Source: Austwickia chelonae | Lineage (GTDB): Bacteria; Actinomycetota; Actinomycetes; Actinomycetales; Dermatophilaceae | NCBI RefSeq assembly: GCF_003391095.1 | Contig: NZ_CP031447.1 | Coordinates: forward strand, 3,224,001-3,288,000 | Direction: 5' to 3' | Length of the DNA stretch: 64,000 bases | Shown here: one piece after another, positions 33,562-41,976 of the stretch | Numbering within the stretch: position 1 is the first letter of the stretch | Layout: every line of letters begins with the position of its first letter | Translations under genes and position numbers: made by a program | Notes under the pieces: model-generated | What the model was told of the DNA's origin: nothing | Databases searched by the model: none | Seen by the model: only the letters and a program-made list of their open reading frames with translations

Positions 33562-35253
33562 TCAGACGCGGAATCTACTGACGAGGGATTGGAGTTCTGC
33601 CGCACGGCCGGCGAGTTCGTGAGCGGCCTGGGCGGTGTTGGCGGCCCCTGCCGTGGAGTCGCTGGCCGCCCGCGCCGCATCGGACACATTGCCGGCGATG
33701 CTGCTGGCCCCGGCTGCTGCATCGGTCACATTCCGGCTCATCTCGTTGGTGGTCGCGGTCTGCTCCTCCACCGCCGACGCAATCGTCGACTGCGTATCAT
33801 TGATCTGCGCAATAATCGACGAAATCTCCGAAATCGCCGCCACCGCAGCCTGCGTATCCACCTGAATCGCCTCCACCCGATGCGCAATATCCTCCGTCGC
33901 CTTCGACGTCTCCTGCGCCAAATCCTTCACCTCATTCGCCACCACAGCGAACCCCTTACCCGCCTCCCCCGCACGAGCAGCCTCAATCGTCGCATTCAAC
34001 GCCAACAAATTCGTCTGCTCCGCAATCGACGTAATCGTCTTGATCACCTCACCGATCTCCGCCGAACTCTCCCCCAACTTCGCCACCGTCGCATTCGTCT
34101 GATCCGCCACCGCCACCGCCGACGCCGCCACCCCCGCAGCATCCTGAGCATTCTTCGCGATCTCCCGAATCGACGCCGTCATCTCCTCCGTCCCCGCCGC
34201 CACCGTCTGCACGTTACGAGAAACGTCTTCAGCCGAATTAGTCACGATGGCAAGCTGACTCGACGAGTGCTCAGCGCTGGACCCGACCTGGGCGGAGACT
34301 GCGGAAAGCTCCTCGGAGGCTGCCGCGACCGCCTGGGAGGCGTCGGCCACCTGGGAGACGATGCCCTGCATGGACCGCCGGGTCCGCTCACCGGCCTGAG
34401 CCATCCGTCCGATCTCGTCCCCGCTGAGGATCTCCGGCTCGACGGTCAGGTCGCCGTCGCCCATCGCCTGCAGGGTGCGCTGGAGGGAGGCCACCGAACG
34501 CAGCACCATCCGGGAGGTCAGCCACGCGACGAAGCCGATGCCGAGGATGCCGATGAGGATGGTGATCGCGCTGACGGTCAAGGCGGTGACCCGGCTGGTC
34601 TCCTGGGAGGCCAAGGCCTGCTGCACCCGGAGGTCAGCCGTCTTCTGCATGTCCGCGCCGTCCTTAGCGACCTTGTCGAGGACGGCGTTCTCCTGGGCGA
34701 TGACGATATCGTCACCGGCGGCGAGACCGGCGGCCGTTCCCGTCTTGTACTGCACCACGGCTTTGTCGTCGAGTGCCTGGTACTCGGCGAAGTCGTCCCC
34801 GATCTTCTTCCAGAGCCGCTTGCCCTCTTCGGTGCGGGCACCGATGTCCCCGTCGAGGGTCTTCTTCACGGCGGCAGAACGCTCGGCGAATTCCTTACGG
34901 TTCGTGGAGCTGGGGTCGACGGCTTTCGGCCCACCGACGATGTGCGCGTCCAGGGCGTAGGCGTTCTGGTAGTTGTTGACATCACTGATCTTCCACAGGA
35001 CGTTGGTGACCCGCTCGTAGAGGTCCTTCGCCGTGGCCACTTCTTTACTGGCCGCTTGCGCATTGCCCAGCGACCAGATGTTCACGCCGCCGAGCAGGAG
35101 CGCGGTGATCACGCCGATGGCTCCCACCGAGAGGATCTTCGCGCGCAGGGAGAGCCTGCCGAACCAGCTGTGCCCCGTTCCCCCACCTGTATCAGCCGAA
35201 GAAGCGGAGGTCTGCTGACCAGGGAGAGCGGTGATTTCTTGGGACATGGCCAC
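33562..35253 (-). CDS. Methyl-accepting chemotaxis protein
   Basis: A 563-residue receptor. It has a cytoplasmic tail of about 37 residues, TM1 (about 38-60), a four-helix periplasmic sensor to about 215, TM2 ([20 protein letters not shown]), a HAMP domain, and a long coiled-coil signalling region. Its tip carries the conserved sequence [20 protein letters not shown] and [20 protein letters not shown] for kinase contact. A/T-rich wobble between about 33.8 and 34.2 kb marks the most conserved part. GTG 35253 or ATG 35247 could start it. No CheA/CheW genes are nearby. Confidence 0.93.
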   Translation of the reverse strand: MAMSQEITALPGQQTSASSADTGGGTGHSWFGRLSLRAKILSVGAIGVITALLLGGVNIWSLGNAQAASKEVATAKDLYERVTNVLWKISDVNNYQNAYALDAHIVGGPKAVDPSSTNRKEFAERSAAVKKTLDGDIGARTEEGKRLWKKIGDDFAEYQALDDKAVVQYKTGTAAGLAAGDDIVIAQENAVLDKVAKDGADMQKTADLRVQQALASQETSRVTALTVSAITILIGILGIGFVAWLTSRMVLRSVASLQRTLQAMGDGDLTVEPEILSGDEIGRMAQAGERTRRSMQGIVSQVADASQAVAAASEELSAVSAQVGSSAEHSSSQLAIVTNSAEDVSRNVQTVAAGTEEMTASIREIAKNAQDAAGVAASAVAVADQTNATVAKLGESSAEIGEVIKTITSIAEQTNLLALNATIEAARAGEAGKGFAVVANEVKDLAQETSKATEDIAHRVEAIQVDTQAAVAAISEISSIIAQINDTQSTIASAVEEQTATTNEMSRNVTDAAAGASSIAGNVSDAARAASDSTAGAANTAQAAHELAGRAAELQSLVSRFRV

Positions 35254-35410
35254 CTACTTGGCTACTGGAGCTGGGTCGCCCCTTCAATCGGCGGATCCAC
35301 TCACAGTTCAAGCGATTCCGAACTGCCACTTATCGATTTCACCTGCTGGCAACGCTTTTCATTGACCGATAGGTCGCTTTCGCCCCGCACTGCGCCCTAA
35401 TGTATGCGCC

Positions 35411-36460
35411 ATGATGCATGTCGCTGCCTATGCCGCCCCCGCCGCAGGCGCCCCGCTGGAGAAGATCACCATCGCCCGCCGCGAAGTACGCGCCACGGAC
35501 GTCCGGATCGAGATCACCTACGCCGGTATCTGCCACTCCGACATCCACACCGTCCGTGACGAGTGGGGCCCGCAGAGCTACCCTCTCGCCCCCGGGCACG
35601 AGATCGTCGGCACCGTCACCGAAGTCGGCCCCGACGTCGAGAAATTCGCCGTCGGTGACATCGTCGGTGTCGGCTGCATGGTCGATTCCTGCCGTGACTG
35701 CGCGGCCTGCGAGGAGGGCCTCGAACAGTACTGCCTGAACGGCAATATCGGCACCTACGGAAGCAAGGGCTACGACGGCGAGATCACCCAGGGCGGCTAC
35801 TCCACGCACATCGTCGTGGAGGAACGCTTCGTCGTCCGCATCCCCGAGCCCTTCCACGGCGACCGGTTGGCCGCAGCGACCCCGCTGCTCTGCGCCGGGA
35901 TCACCCTGTTCAGCCCGCTGAAGCACTGGGGAGTCGGCCCCGGCACGAAGGTTGCCGTCATCGGGATGGGCGGGCTCGGCCACGTCGGCGTGAAGATCGC
36001 CGCCGCCATGGGCGCCGAGGTCACTGTCCTCTCCCACAGCCTGAACAAGAAGGACGACGGCCTGCGCTTCGGCGCGAAGAACTATGTCGCCACCACCGAC
36101 CGTGACGCGATGAAAGCGCTACGTGGCAGCTTCGACCTGATCATCAACACGGTCTCGGTGAACCTGCCGATGGACGACTACCTGGCCCTGCTCCGCTACG
36201 ACGGCACCCTCGTCGAGCTGGGCGCTCCCAGCAAACCCCTTGAAGTAGCAGGTTTCTCACTGATCGTCGCCCGCAAGTCCCTGGCCGGGTCCTGCATCGG
36301 CGGGATGCCCGAGACCCAGGAGATGCTGAACTTCTGCGCCGAACACGACATCGTCTGCGAGATCGAACAGATCAACGCCGATTACATCAACGAAGCCTAC
36401 GAACGGGTCGTGAACTCCGACGTGCGCTACCGCTTCGTCATCGACGCGAAGACCTTCTGA
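35411..36460 (+). CDS. Zinc-dependent alcohol dehydrogenase, cinnamyl-alcohol/AdhC type
   Basis: The 349-residue medium-chain dehydrogenase carries the catalytic zinc site ([18 protein letters not shown]), structural zinc cysteines ([15 protein letters not shown]), and the NADP loop [26 protein letters not shown] and [10 protein letters not shown] are typical of the AdhC/YahK group that reduces aldehydes with NADPH. It is monocistronic, ended by the hairpin at 36484. Confidence 0.93.
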   Translation: MMHVAAYAAPAAGAPLEKITIARREVRATDVRIEITYAGICHSDIHTVRDEWGPQSYPLAPGHEIVGTVTEVGPDVEKFAVGDIVGVGCMVDSCRDCAACEEGLEQYCLNGNIGTYGSKGYDGEITQGGYSTHIVVEERFVVRIPEPFHGDRLAAATPLLCAGITLFSPLKHWGVGPGTKVAVIGMGGLGHVGVKIAAAMGAEVTVLSHSLNKKDDGLRFGAKNYVATTDRDAMKALRGSFDLIINTVSVNLPMDDYLALLRYDGTLVELGAPSKPLEVAGFSLIVARKSLAGSCIGGMPETQEMLNFCAEHDIVCEIEQINADYINEAYERVVNSDVRYRFVIDAKTF

Positions 36461-36483
36461 GCCGCAGCTCACCGCTCGGCCAT

Positions 36484-36531
36484 ACGGCAGGGGTGGTGCC
36501 ACCGGGCTTCCGATGGCACCACCCCTGCCGT
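36484..36531 (+). terminator. 18-bp-stem hairpin after alcohol dehydrogenase
   Basis: ACGGCAGGGGTGGTGCCA (36484-36501) pairs perfectly with TGGCACCACCCCTGCCGT (36514-36531), 24 bases after the stop. Confidence 0.88.
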
Positions 36532-36690
36532 GCTGAACAGGGCCTGTTCATTGGTCACCAGGTCACGTCCGTCGTATTTGGGACATGGTCCTGGAGTGTG
36601 CGGACTCGATCGATGCGGCGGCCGATGGGGGTCGGGCGGCGCTGATGCTGGTGGCACCCGCGCTGTGCAGAAGGTTCAGTGTCGTATTAC

Positions 36691-37840
36691 TAGTGCGGCG
36701 CGTCGTTAGTTCCTAAACGGTTAGGTTGTTGGGATGATGGGGTATGGCGAATCGACCTGCCCCGGCTCTGGTGTTGCGTGAGGGTAACCGTGAGGAGCTG
36801 TTGCGCTGGACGCGTTCGACGACGATGCAGGCGGGTCTGGTGATGCGGGCCAGGATCGTGCTGGCCGCGGCAGCGGGCGCGGCGAACGAACACATCGCCG
36901 CGCAGGAGAGCACGACCCGCACGACGGTCATCAAGTGGCGGGCCAGGTACCAGGACAAGGGGCTGGGCGGGCTGGTCGATGAGCCGCGCTCGGGCCGGCC
37001 CCGGCAGGTGGATCACCGGGACGTGGTCGCGGCTACGTTGAGGCCGCCGCCGAAGAAGTACGGGGTGACGCACTGGTCGAGCCGGTTGCTGGCCGCCCAC
37101 CTGGGGATTGGGGACGCGACGGTGGCGCGGGCGTGGCGGGAGTACGGGGTCCAGCCGTGGCGGGCCGAGACGTTCAAGTTCTCCACCGATCCCGAGCTGG
37201 TGGCCAAGGTCACCGGCGTGGTCGGGCTCTACCTTGACCCGCCGGAGAACGCGATCGTGCTCTGCGTGGACGAGAAGTCCCAGATCCAGGCACTCGACCG
37301 GACCGCGCCGATGCTGCCCATGCAGCCGGGCCTACCGGCCCGCCGGACCCACGACTACAAGAGGCACGGCACCACCACGTTGTTCGCGGCGCTGGAGATC
37401 GCCACCGGCAAGGTCACCGGCGCGTGCAAGCCACGGCATCGGCACACCGAGTTCCTCGCGTTCCTGAAACAGGTCGCCCGCGCCTACCCCGAGCGCGAGC
37501 TGCACCTGGTCATGGACAGCTTCCCCCGCGAGCGGGAGGTGCCCCCAGCCACCCACAAGAAGACCGAGGTCAAGGCCTGGTTGGCCAAGAACCCTCGCAT
37601 CCACATCCACCACACCCCGACCTGCGGGTCCTGGCTCAACCTGGTCGAGGTCTGGTTCTCCGTCATCGAACGCCAGGCCATCCACCGCGGGTCGTTCGGC
37701 TCCGTTAAAGAGCTCAATGCCAAGATCCGCGCCTTCATCGACGGTTGGAACGAGCGGTGCCACCCCTTCGTGTGGACCAAGACCACCGACGAGATCCTCA
37801 AGAAAGCCAACCGTCAAACAACTTCAAACACGGGCCACTA
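36691..37840 (+). mobile_element. IS630-family insertion sequence, copy A
   Basis: TA dinucleotides flank the element at 36691-36692 and 37839-37840, matching the IS630 target. The ends are imperfect inverted repeats: left TAGTGCGGCGCGTCG and right (reversed) TAGTGGCCCGTGTTT, both reaching ACGGTT about 27 bases in. The right TA is also the first base pair of the 91-bp inverted repeat arm that follows. Confidence 0.75.
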
Positions 37841-37841
37841 G
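36744..37841 (+). CDS. IS630-family transposase, intact
   Basis: The 365-residue transposase has N-terminal paired HTH domains (VMRARIVLAAAAGAANEHIA, STTRTTVIKWRARYQDKGLG) and a DDE nuclease: VLCVDEKSQIQALDRTAPML for the first Asp, HLVMDSFPREREVP for the second (Ser where Asn is usual), and WLNLVEVWFSVIERQAIHRG for the Glu. Full length and uninterrupted, so probably active. The stop codon overlaps the right end of the element. Confidence 0.92.
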   Translation: MANRPAPALVLREGNREELLRWTRSTTMQAGLVMRARIVLAAAAGAANEHIAAQESTTRTTVIKWRARYQDKGLGGLVDEPRSGRPRQVDHRDVVAATLRPPPKKYGVTHWSSRLLAAHLGIGDATVARAWREYGVQPWRAETFKFSTDPELVAKVTGVVGLYLDPPENAIVLCVDEKSQIQALDRTAPMLPMQPGLPARRTHDYKRHGTTTLFAALEIATGKVTGACKPRHRHTEFLAFLKQVARAYPERELHLVMDSFPREREVPPATHKKTEVKAWLAKNPRIHIHHTPTCGSWLNLVEVWFSVIERQAIHRGSFGSVKELNAKIRAFIDGWNERCHPFVWTKTTDEILKKANRQTTSNTGH

Positions 37842-37929
37842 AGACTCCCACAGAACCGATGGATTAAGCCCTAAACCAATCCTAGAACGACATCAGGAGC
37901 ACCCGTGAGCAAGCGGAGGACTGGGGTAT
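37839..37929 (+). repeat. 91-bp inverted repeat, left arm
   Basis: Matches the reverse complement of 41114-41204: the outer 34 bases are identical and about ten scattered changes occur in the rest. It contains CAGGAG and GTG 37905, a translation-start-like signal. Similarity stops just before the Fic frame. Confidence 0.9.
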
Positions 37930-37935
37930 GCCCAT

Positions 37936-38568
37936 ATGAAGGCGATTCACTACCATCTGTTCCAGGATGTCTACGAGTGGGCTGGTCAGGAGCGGACAGC
38001 CCCGGTGGGGCAGTGGATGGTCAAGGACGGGCATGCGTATTACCCCGCCGGAGAGCCTTTGCAGGCTGCCGCGCGGCAGGAGTACGCCAAGCTCGCGGAC
38101 AAGGGGTTGCTGCGTGGTCTGGAGCGGGAGGATTTCGTGGGGGAGCTTGCCGAGAGCCGGGGTGAGTTGAACGTGGCGCGTAGCTTCCGGGAGGGCAATA
38201 CGCGATCCCAGTTCGTGTTCTTCGCTCAGCTGTCCGAGCAGGCTGGATACCGCTTGGATACGGCTGTGTTCGCGCCGGGATCTCCGTTGCGGGAGGAGTT
38301 CGTCCAGGCACGGTTCCATGGTCAGGACACCGGGAGGAATGATCAGTTGGCTACGGTCCTGGGGAAAGCCATTACTCAGGTCAGTCAGACCGGTCCCCGG
38401 CAAGACCCTGGACCTCAGCGGGGTTTGGCTGCGCGAGCGGCGAGTTTCCCGAAGGCGGGTACGCGGGTGACTCGACCGAAAGAAGCCCCGACCGCGCAGC
38501 GGGATACGTCTTACCGGTCCGGGCAGGGGTATGGGCTGCCTGAGCGGGGACAGGGGCGTCGGCGTTGA
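37936..38568 (+). pseudogene. Fic-domain protein, N-terminally truncated and without catalytic histidine
   Basis: Fic proteins transfer AMP (or related groups) to target proteins. The frame starts abruptly at IHYHLFQDVYEWAGQERTAP, which is normally internal, so the 5' part is gone at the inverted repeat boundary. The active loop reads ARSFREGNTRSQF where HPFREGN(G/T)R is expected. The histidine codon became CGT (Arg) and Pro became Ser. AGYRLDTAVF follows as usual, then a low-complexity C-terminus. 210 residues. TTGA overlap with the recombinase remnant indicates a former operon. It is probably inactive, though a regulatory pseudo-Fic cannot be excluded. Confidence 0.78.
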
Positions 38569-38970
38569 CCACGGTGGGTTATGCCCGGGTGTCGGTTGGA
38601 TCGGTTGGGTCGCTCGGAGCGGGTTCTGGTCGAGACCTTGCACGAGCTGGGGCAGCGGGGAATCGATGTGCGCAGCCTGAGGGAACCGGTCATCGACACC
38701 ACGGCGATGTCGGGACAGGTGGTGTTGGAGTTCGTAGCGATCCTGGCCCGGGCAAGACGAGAGCTGACTGGGGAACGTACCGTCCAAGGGCTGGCCCAAG
38801 CCCGGCGTGGTGGGCGCAAGCTGGGTCGCCCGTCGGCGTTGAGCCAAGACCAGGTGGCCCAGGCCCGACTACGGCGCGCCGGCGGAGAGAGCATCGCAAA
38901 GATCGCTGAAGACTTCGGAGTGGGTGCCTCGACGGTTTCTCGGACGCTACGGGTAACCTCCACCACATAG
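38565..38970 (+). pseudogene. Serine recombinase with internal deletion
   Basis: TTG 38565 starts MTTVGYARVS, the catalytic serine region of resolvases. About 58 codons are then missing, and the frame changes at the joint (about 38600). The other frame resumes at LDRLGRSERVLVETLHELGQ and continues through the DNA-invertase helix (ARRELTGERTVQGLAQARRG) and HTH (GESIAKIAEDFGVGASTVSR). The two parts cannot make an active enzyme. Confidence 0.82.
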
Positions 38971-39049
38971 AAAACCACCCGCAGAAGCGTGCGTCTCCTC
39001 TGCGCTACCGATCTGAAGCAGGGCCATGTCAAGACGGGTAAGGCAACGG

Positions 39050-39301
39050 CTAGGAGCCGCCTTGCTGGCTCCGGTTCATCGCATTGGTCTTGTGCGTACG
39101 AAGGAGATCACGGGCCGCTCCCAGCCCCCGCCGTTCAGGGCCGTCTCTGCCGTCGTCACCTTCCCCACCAGGCGCTTTGAACTTGGCATGGTCATAAATT
39201 TCTCCCAAAAGGTCATAGGCCAGGTTCGCGCGTTCGGCCTCAGAGGTGCCGTCAAGCAGAGCCTTCAGCTGGCTGATAAGGGCTTTTTGTTGATCCTGCA
39301 T
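39050..39301 (-). CDS. Hypothetical small protein
   Basis: ATG 39301 is preceded by GAGGAG. The 83-residue product starts with an amphipathic helical stretch (MQDQQKALISQLKALLDGTS) followed by a charged, Gly/Asp/Arg-rich tail. No domain recognised. It sits inside the 91-bp inverted repeat segment. Confidence 0.5.
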   Translation of the reverse strand: MQDQQKALISQLKALLDGTSEAERANLAYDLLGEIYDHAKFKAPGGEGDDGRDGPERRGLGAARDLLRTHKTNAMNRSQQGGS

Positions 39302-39638
39302 GCGTTCTCCTCTTCGTACTGATGATGTTGTCAGCTTAGATGAGGTCGGGTTGCTCAAGCGAGAGCCAAGCGCACATAACTACTTATGACGAATCAGCGG
39401 GAATTCCTCGGGCAGGGGATGACTGCCTCGACGTGGAGTCCTTGAGCTGGGGCGTCTGACCAGAAAATCTTTCAGGGGTACTGGTCGGGGAGGTAGTTCT
39501 TGAACTGTGGCCCTTACCCCGGTGACCAGGGTCATCGAAGATGCCCTTGACGAGCTCAGTGACCCTCTGGCAGGTGGCCAGATCAGTTTGTTTCCGAGGC
39601 GTCCAGCTGTTCCCGCACGATCTGGAAGTACATCCAGT
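39302..39638. other. Gap without supportable gene
   Basis: Minus-strand frames here break repeatedly (for example a stretch VTELVKGIFDDPGHRGKG with stops around it), as expected for a decayed gene that once followed the AbrB-like gene. No identity can be given. Confidence 0.35.
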
Positions 39639-39863
39639 TCACGCGGAACGCCGGGCATGGCGAACGGTCGGGCTGGGTGCTGCCTCACTCAGGAGGCCGC
39701 GTAGCTCTTCGCAGGTCTCGTACTCGCGTTGCGCATCGGTCACGAACTGCCCTGGCTTGAGAACCACGGTCCCGTCCGGTAGCTCGGTCTTGAGGAAGTA
39801 CTGGTTCTTGCGACCCGACAGAGCGACCCGCCCCCGGGAGTCAGTTTGGACGATCTCGCACAT
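39639..39863 (-). CDS. AbrB/MazE-like small DNA-binding protein (possible antitoxin)
   Basis: A 74-residue protein whose start, MCEIVQTDSRGRVALSGRKN, fits the swapped-hairpin AbrB family (xxDxxGRVxL). A short C-terminal acidic helix (QREYETCEELRGLLSEAA) could contact a toxin. The downstream partner position holds only broken frames, so it may be an orphan antitoxin. Confidence 0.55.
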   Translation of the reverse strand: MCEIVQTDSRGRVALSGRKNQYFLKTELPDGTVVLKPGQFVTDAQREYETCEELRGLLSEAAPSPTVRHARRSA

Positions 39864-39981
39864 GCCACCACGCTGCCCATCTGCCCATTATGGGCAACTA
39901 TTTAGAGGGCCTCATCGAGGGAATTTTTTCAGCAGTAGATTAATAGGCTTTAAAAGCACCTGTCTTAATTGCTTTAAACAC

Positions 39982-40025
39982 TAGGGTGCGGTGTTCGAAT
40001 GATTAAATGCGAACACCGCACCCTA
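39982..40025 (-). terminator. 16-bp-stem hairpin after cassette 1
   Basis: TAGGGTGCGGTGTTCG (39982-39997) pairs perfectly with CGAACACCGCACCCTA (40010-40025), 6 bases past the stop of the membrane-protein gene. Confidence 0.88.
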
Positions 40026-40030
40026 ACGGC

Positions 40031-40240
40031 CTAGGACCTATTGGCCGCCCTGGATATAGGGCCTCGAACTAGAAGAACACTTATAAGAACGATGGCCAAT
40101 AAGTATGTGATCGAGATGATGCTCCATCCTTCATTGTCCAATGATCTTGGGAAATCAAAGAAGGCAAACCTGACGCACATTATGAGTCCAATAATCCTGA
40201 TGACCCACTGGATAGGTGTGTAGGTTTTGGAGCTGTTCAT
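40031..40240 (-). CDS. Two-helix membrane protein, cassette 1 (immunity candidate)
   Basis: A 69-residue protein with two membrane segments (VIRIIGLIMCVRFAFF and IISITYLLAIVLISVLLVRG) and basic ends. ATG 40240 has a strong AGGAGG. It begins 13 bases after the secreted-protein gene, so both are one transcript closed by the hairpin at 39982. Small two-helix proteins encoded right after a bacteriocin gene commonly give immunity. That assignment is inference. Confidence 0.7.
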   Translation of the reverse strand: MNSSKTYTPIQWVIRIIGLIMCVRFAFFDFPRSLDNEGWSIISITYLLAIVLISVLLVRGPISRAANRS

Positions 40241-40253
40241 GCTTCCTCCTGTT

Positions 40254-40862
40254 TTACCAGCCTAGTACCGCAGTGGCTGCGCCAGACGCACAGCTGACGG
40301 CAAGTCCCCAACCCACCTTGCCACCAAGCCACTTGACGAAGGCCCAGTAGCTAACGCGTTTTTCAAGGATACTCAATACGGCATCGAAGCCGACCACGCC
40401 GGAAACGCAGCCTACGACGGACTTTGCAAACGCCCGAGCTGCGCCTTTGAGCCAGTCAGCTGGGCCACGGAGAGACATCAATTCGGCAGACTCCTCGCCT
40501 GAGAGTGTGCTGAGGCTCCAGGTCTCCACCAGATTCCCCTTGGCGTCGTAGGCAACCAGATCCGCGTTGGGCTTGGTGTGCAAGGTGACTGCACTTGCCG
40601 GAAGTGGGCTGTGGCCGGTTTTCTGAAGGAAATCAGAAAGCTTAACTCTCATGGAATCATCGAGAGTTTCAACGATATTGCCAGCCTTATTCTTGTCAAG
40701 GCTTGCAGTGTAAGTCTCGCCGCAATCTACGCTCACGCTTTGTGAAGCCGTGATCGCGCTAGGACTGTTAGCTTCAGCTGCATGAATTGGGCCAACTGAT
40801 CCAAAGATCATTGCAATAGAGATAAGCCCGGATGTAACCAGCGTGGAGCGCCTAAGGCTCAC
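40254..40862 (-). CDS. Secreted three-cysteine protein with hydrophobic C-terminus, cassette 1 (bacteriocin candidate)
   Basis: The 202-residue protein has a clear Sec signal (MSLRRSTLVTSGLISIAMIF, likely cut after IHA at 28), a hydrophilic middle, and a Gly/Ala-rich hydrophobic C-terminal third (from about 145: SVVGCVSGVVGFDAVLSILE, then GGKVGWGLAVSCASGAATAV). Cysteines are at 47, 152 and 191. The last pair could tie a helical hairpin together. The layout (signal, spacer, hydrophobic disulfide hairpin) resembles pore-forming peptide precursors. I do not recognise a named family. It is paralogous in design to 44043-44621. Confidence 0.8.
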   Translation of the reverse strand: MSLRRSTLVTSGLISIAMIFGSVGPIHAAEANSPSAITASQSVSVDCGETYTASLDKNKAGNIVETLDDSMRVKLSDFLQKTGHSPLPASAVTLHTKPNADLVAYDAKGNLVETWSLSTLSGEESAELMSLRGPADWLKGAARAFAKSVVGCVSGVVGFDAVLSILEKRVSYWAFVKWLGGKVGWGLAVSCASGAATAVLGW

Positions 40863-41113
40863 GTTAAACCACTCCTTTGTGATCTGGGTACGGGAGCAGT
40901 CCGTGCGTGCCCCCGGCGGCCTAAGCCGTGAGTGAAGTTATCTTCTTTTTCGTCTGTATGCAATGAGTCGTTCAGGCGTGTCTCGTATGAATTTTTGCGG
41001 GCGCAAGTAAACGTGCTTCCGATGACATGGATGGGATCGTGAATGATAAAACTTTAAGACATGAATTAATGATCTAACTTACGCATATATGTTTTAACAT
41101 GGCGTATTGAGGT
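40863..41113. other. A/T-rich upstream region of cassette 1
   Basis: About 250 bases of low-GC DNA between the secreted-protein gene and the right inverted repeat arm, with no frame of interest. It should contain the cassette 1 promoter. Confidence 0.45.
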
Positions 41114-41204
41114 ATACCCCAGTCCCTCGCTTACTCCTGGATGCTCCTGATGTTGTTCTAGGGTGGGTTGAGGGCTTAATCCATCGGTTCTGTGGGAGTC
41201 TCTA
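41114..41204 (-). repeat. 91-bp inverted repeat, right arm
   Basis: Reverse complement partner of 37839-37929; the identical 34 bases are on the outer side (41171-41204). It ends 38 bases before the start of the intact serine recombinase gene. Confidence 0.9.
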
Positions 41205-41242
41205 AGGATTCATAGGCTCAGGAGAGGGCGAGAGGGAGCGGC

Positions 41243-41968
41243 ATGGTGTCTTCTGGGGTGCGGGTGGGGTATGCGCGGATCTCGACGATCGATCAGAATC
41301 CGGATCGGCAGGTGGCCGCGTTGAAGGCTGAAGGTATCGAGCGGGTGTGGATCGATCGGGCTTCGGGGAAGAATCTTGGTGGCTGTCCGGAGCTGGCTGC
41401 GTTGTTGGGGTGGGTGCGTGAGGGTGACGAGGTCGTGGTTGCCAGTCTGGATCGGTTGGGTCGGTCGTTGTCGGATCTGCTGGCGTTGGTCGATGAGCTG
41501 ACGGGGCGTGGGGTGCGGGTCACGGTGTTGTCCCCGCGGTTGTCGTTGAGTCAGGACGCGGGGGATGCGGCCGGGCGGCTTCAGCTGGGGTTGCTCGGTG
41601 CGGTTGCGGAGTTCGAGCGGGCGTTGATTCGGGAGCGTCAGCGTGAGGGCATTGAGGCTGCTCGGGCTCGGGGTGCGTACAAGGGGCGTAAGCCCACGGA
41701 CCCGGCCAAGTTGGAGCAGGCCCGGGCGTTGGTGGCGGCGGGAGTTCCTGTGGCTCAAGCTGCTCGCCGGGTCGGGGTAGATCGTTCTGTGCTGGTCCGG
41801 GCTGGTATCCGTGCTGTTCGGTCATGCCGGGTCGCTCCCCCGCCAGTGTCGAGCCCGCCACCGCCGGCACAGTCGGTACGGCTCGTGGCCCCGGTGATTC
41901 TCCCAGAATCACCGGCCAGTCCCCCGCCGGTGCCATGTAGGCCGGACACAGTTCTGTTCTCTGGGTAG
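41243..41968 (+). CDS. Serine recombinase (resolvase/invertase family)
   Basis: The 241-residue protein has the complete N-terminal catalytic domain (VGYARISTIDQNPDRQ with the nucleophile serine, VVASLDRLGRSLSDLLALVD, EFERALIRERQREGIEAARA) and a C-terminal HTH (AGVPVAQAARRVGVDRSVLV). An unusual Pro/Ser-rich tail of about 45 residues follows. ATG 41243 is preceded by GAGGGAG. It lies just outside the right arm of the 91-bp inverted repeat, the arrangement of Hin/Gin-type invertases. Resolution of a transposon is the alternative role. Confidence 0.9.
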   Translation: MVSSGVRVGYARISTIDQNPDRQVAALKAEGIERVWIDRASGKNLGGCPELAALLGWVREGDEVVVASLDRLGRSLSDLLALVDELTGRGVRVTVLSPRLSLSQDAGDAAGRLQLGLLGAVAEFERALIRERQREGIEAARARGAYKGRKPTDPAKLEQARALVAAGVPVAQAARRVGVDRSVLVRAGIRAVRSCRVAPPPVSSPPPPAQSVRLVAPVILPESPASPPPVPCRPDTVLFSG

Positions 41969-41976
41969 AGGACTAG

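Noticed and set aside
33589-35400. 603-codon plus-strand frame opposite the chemotaxis receptor
   Set aside because: Arg/His/Leu-rich shadow; the receptor is unmistakable on the minus strand.
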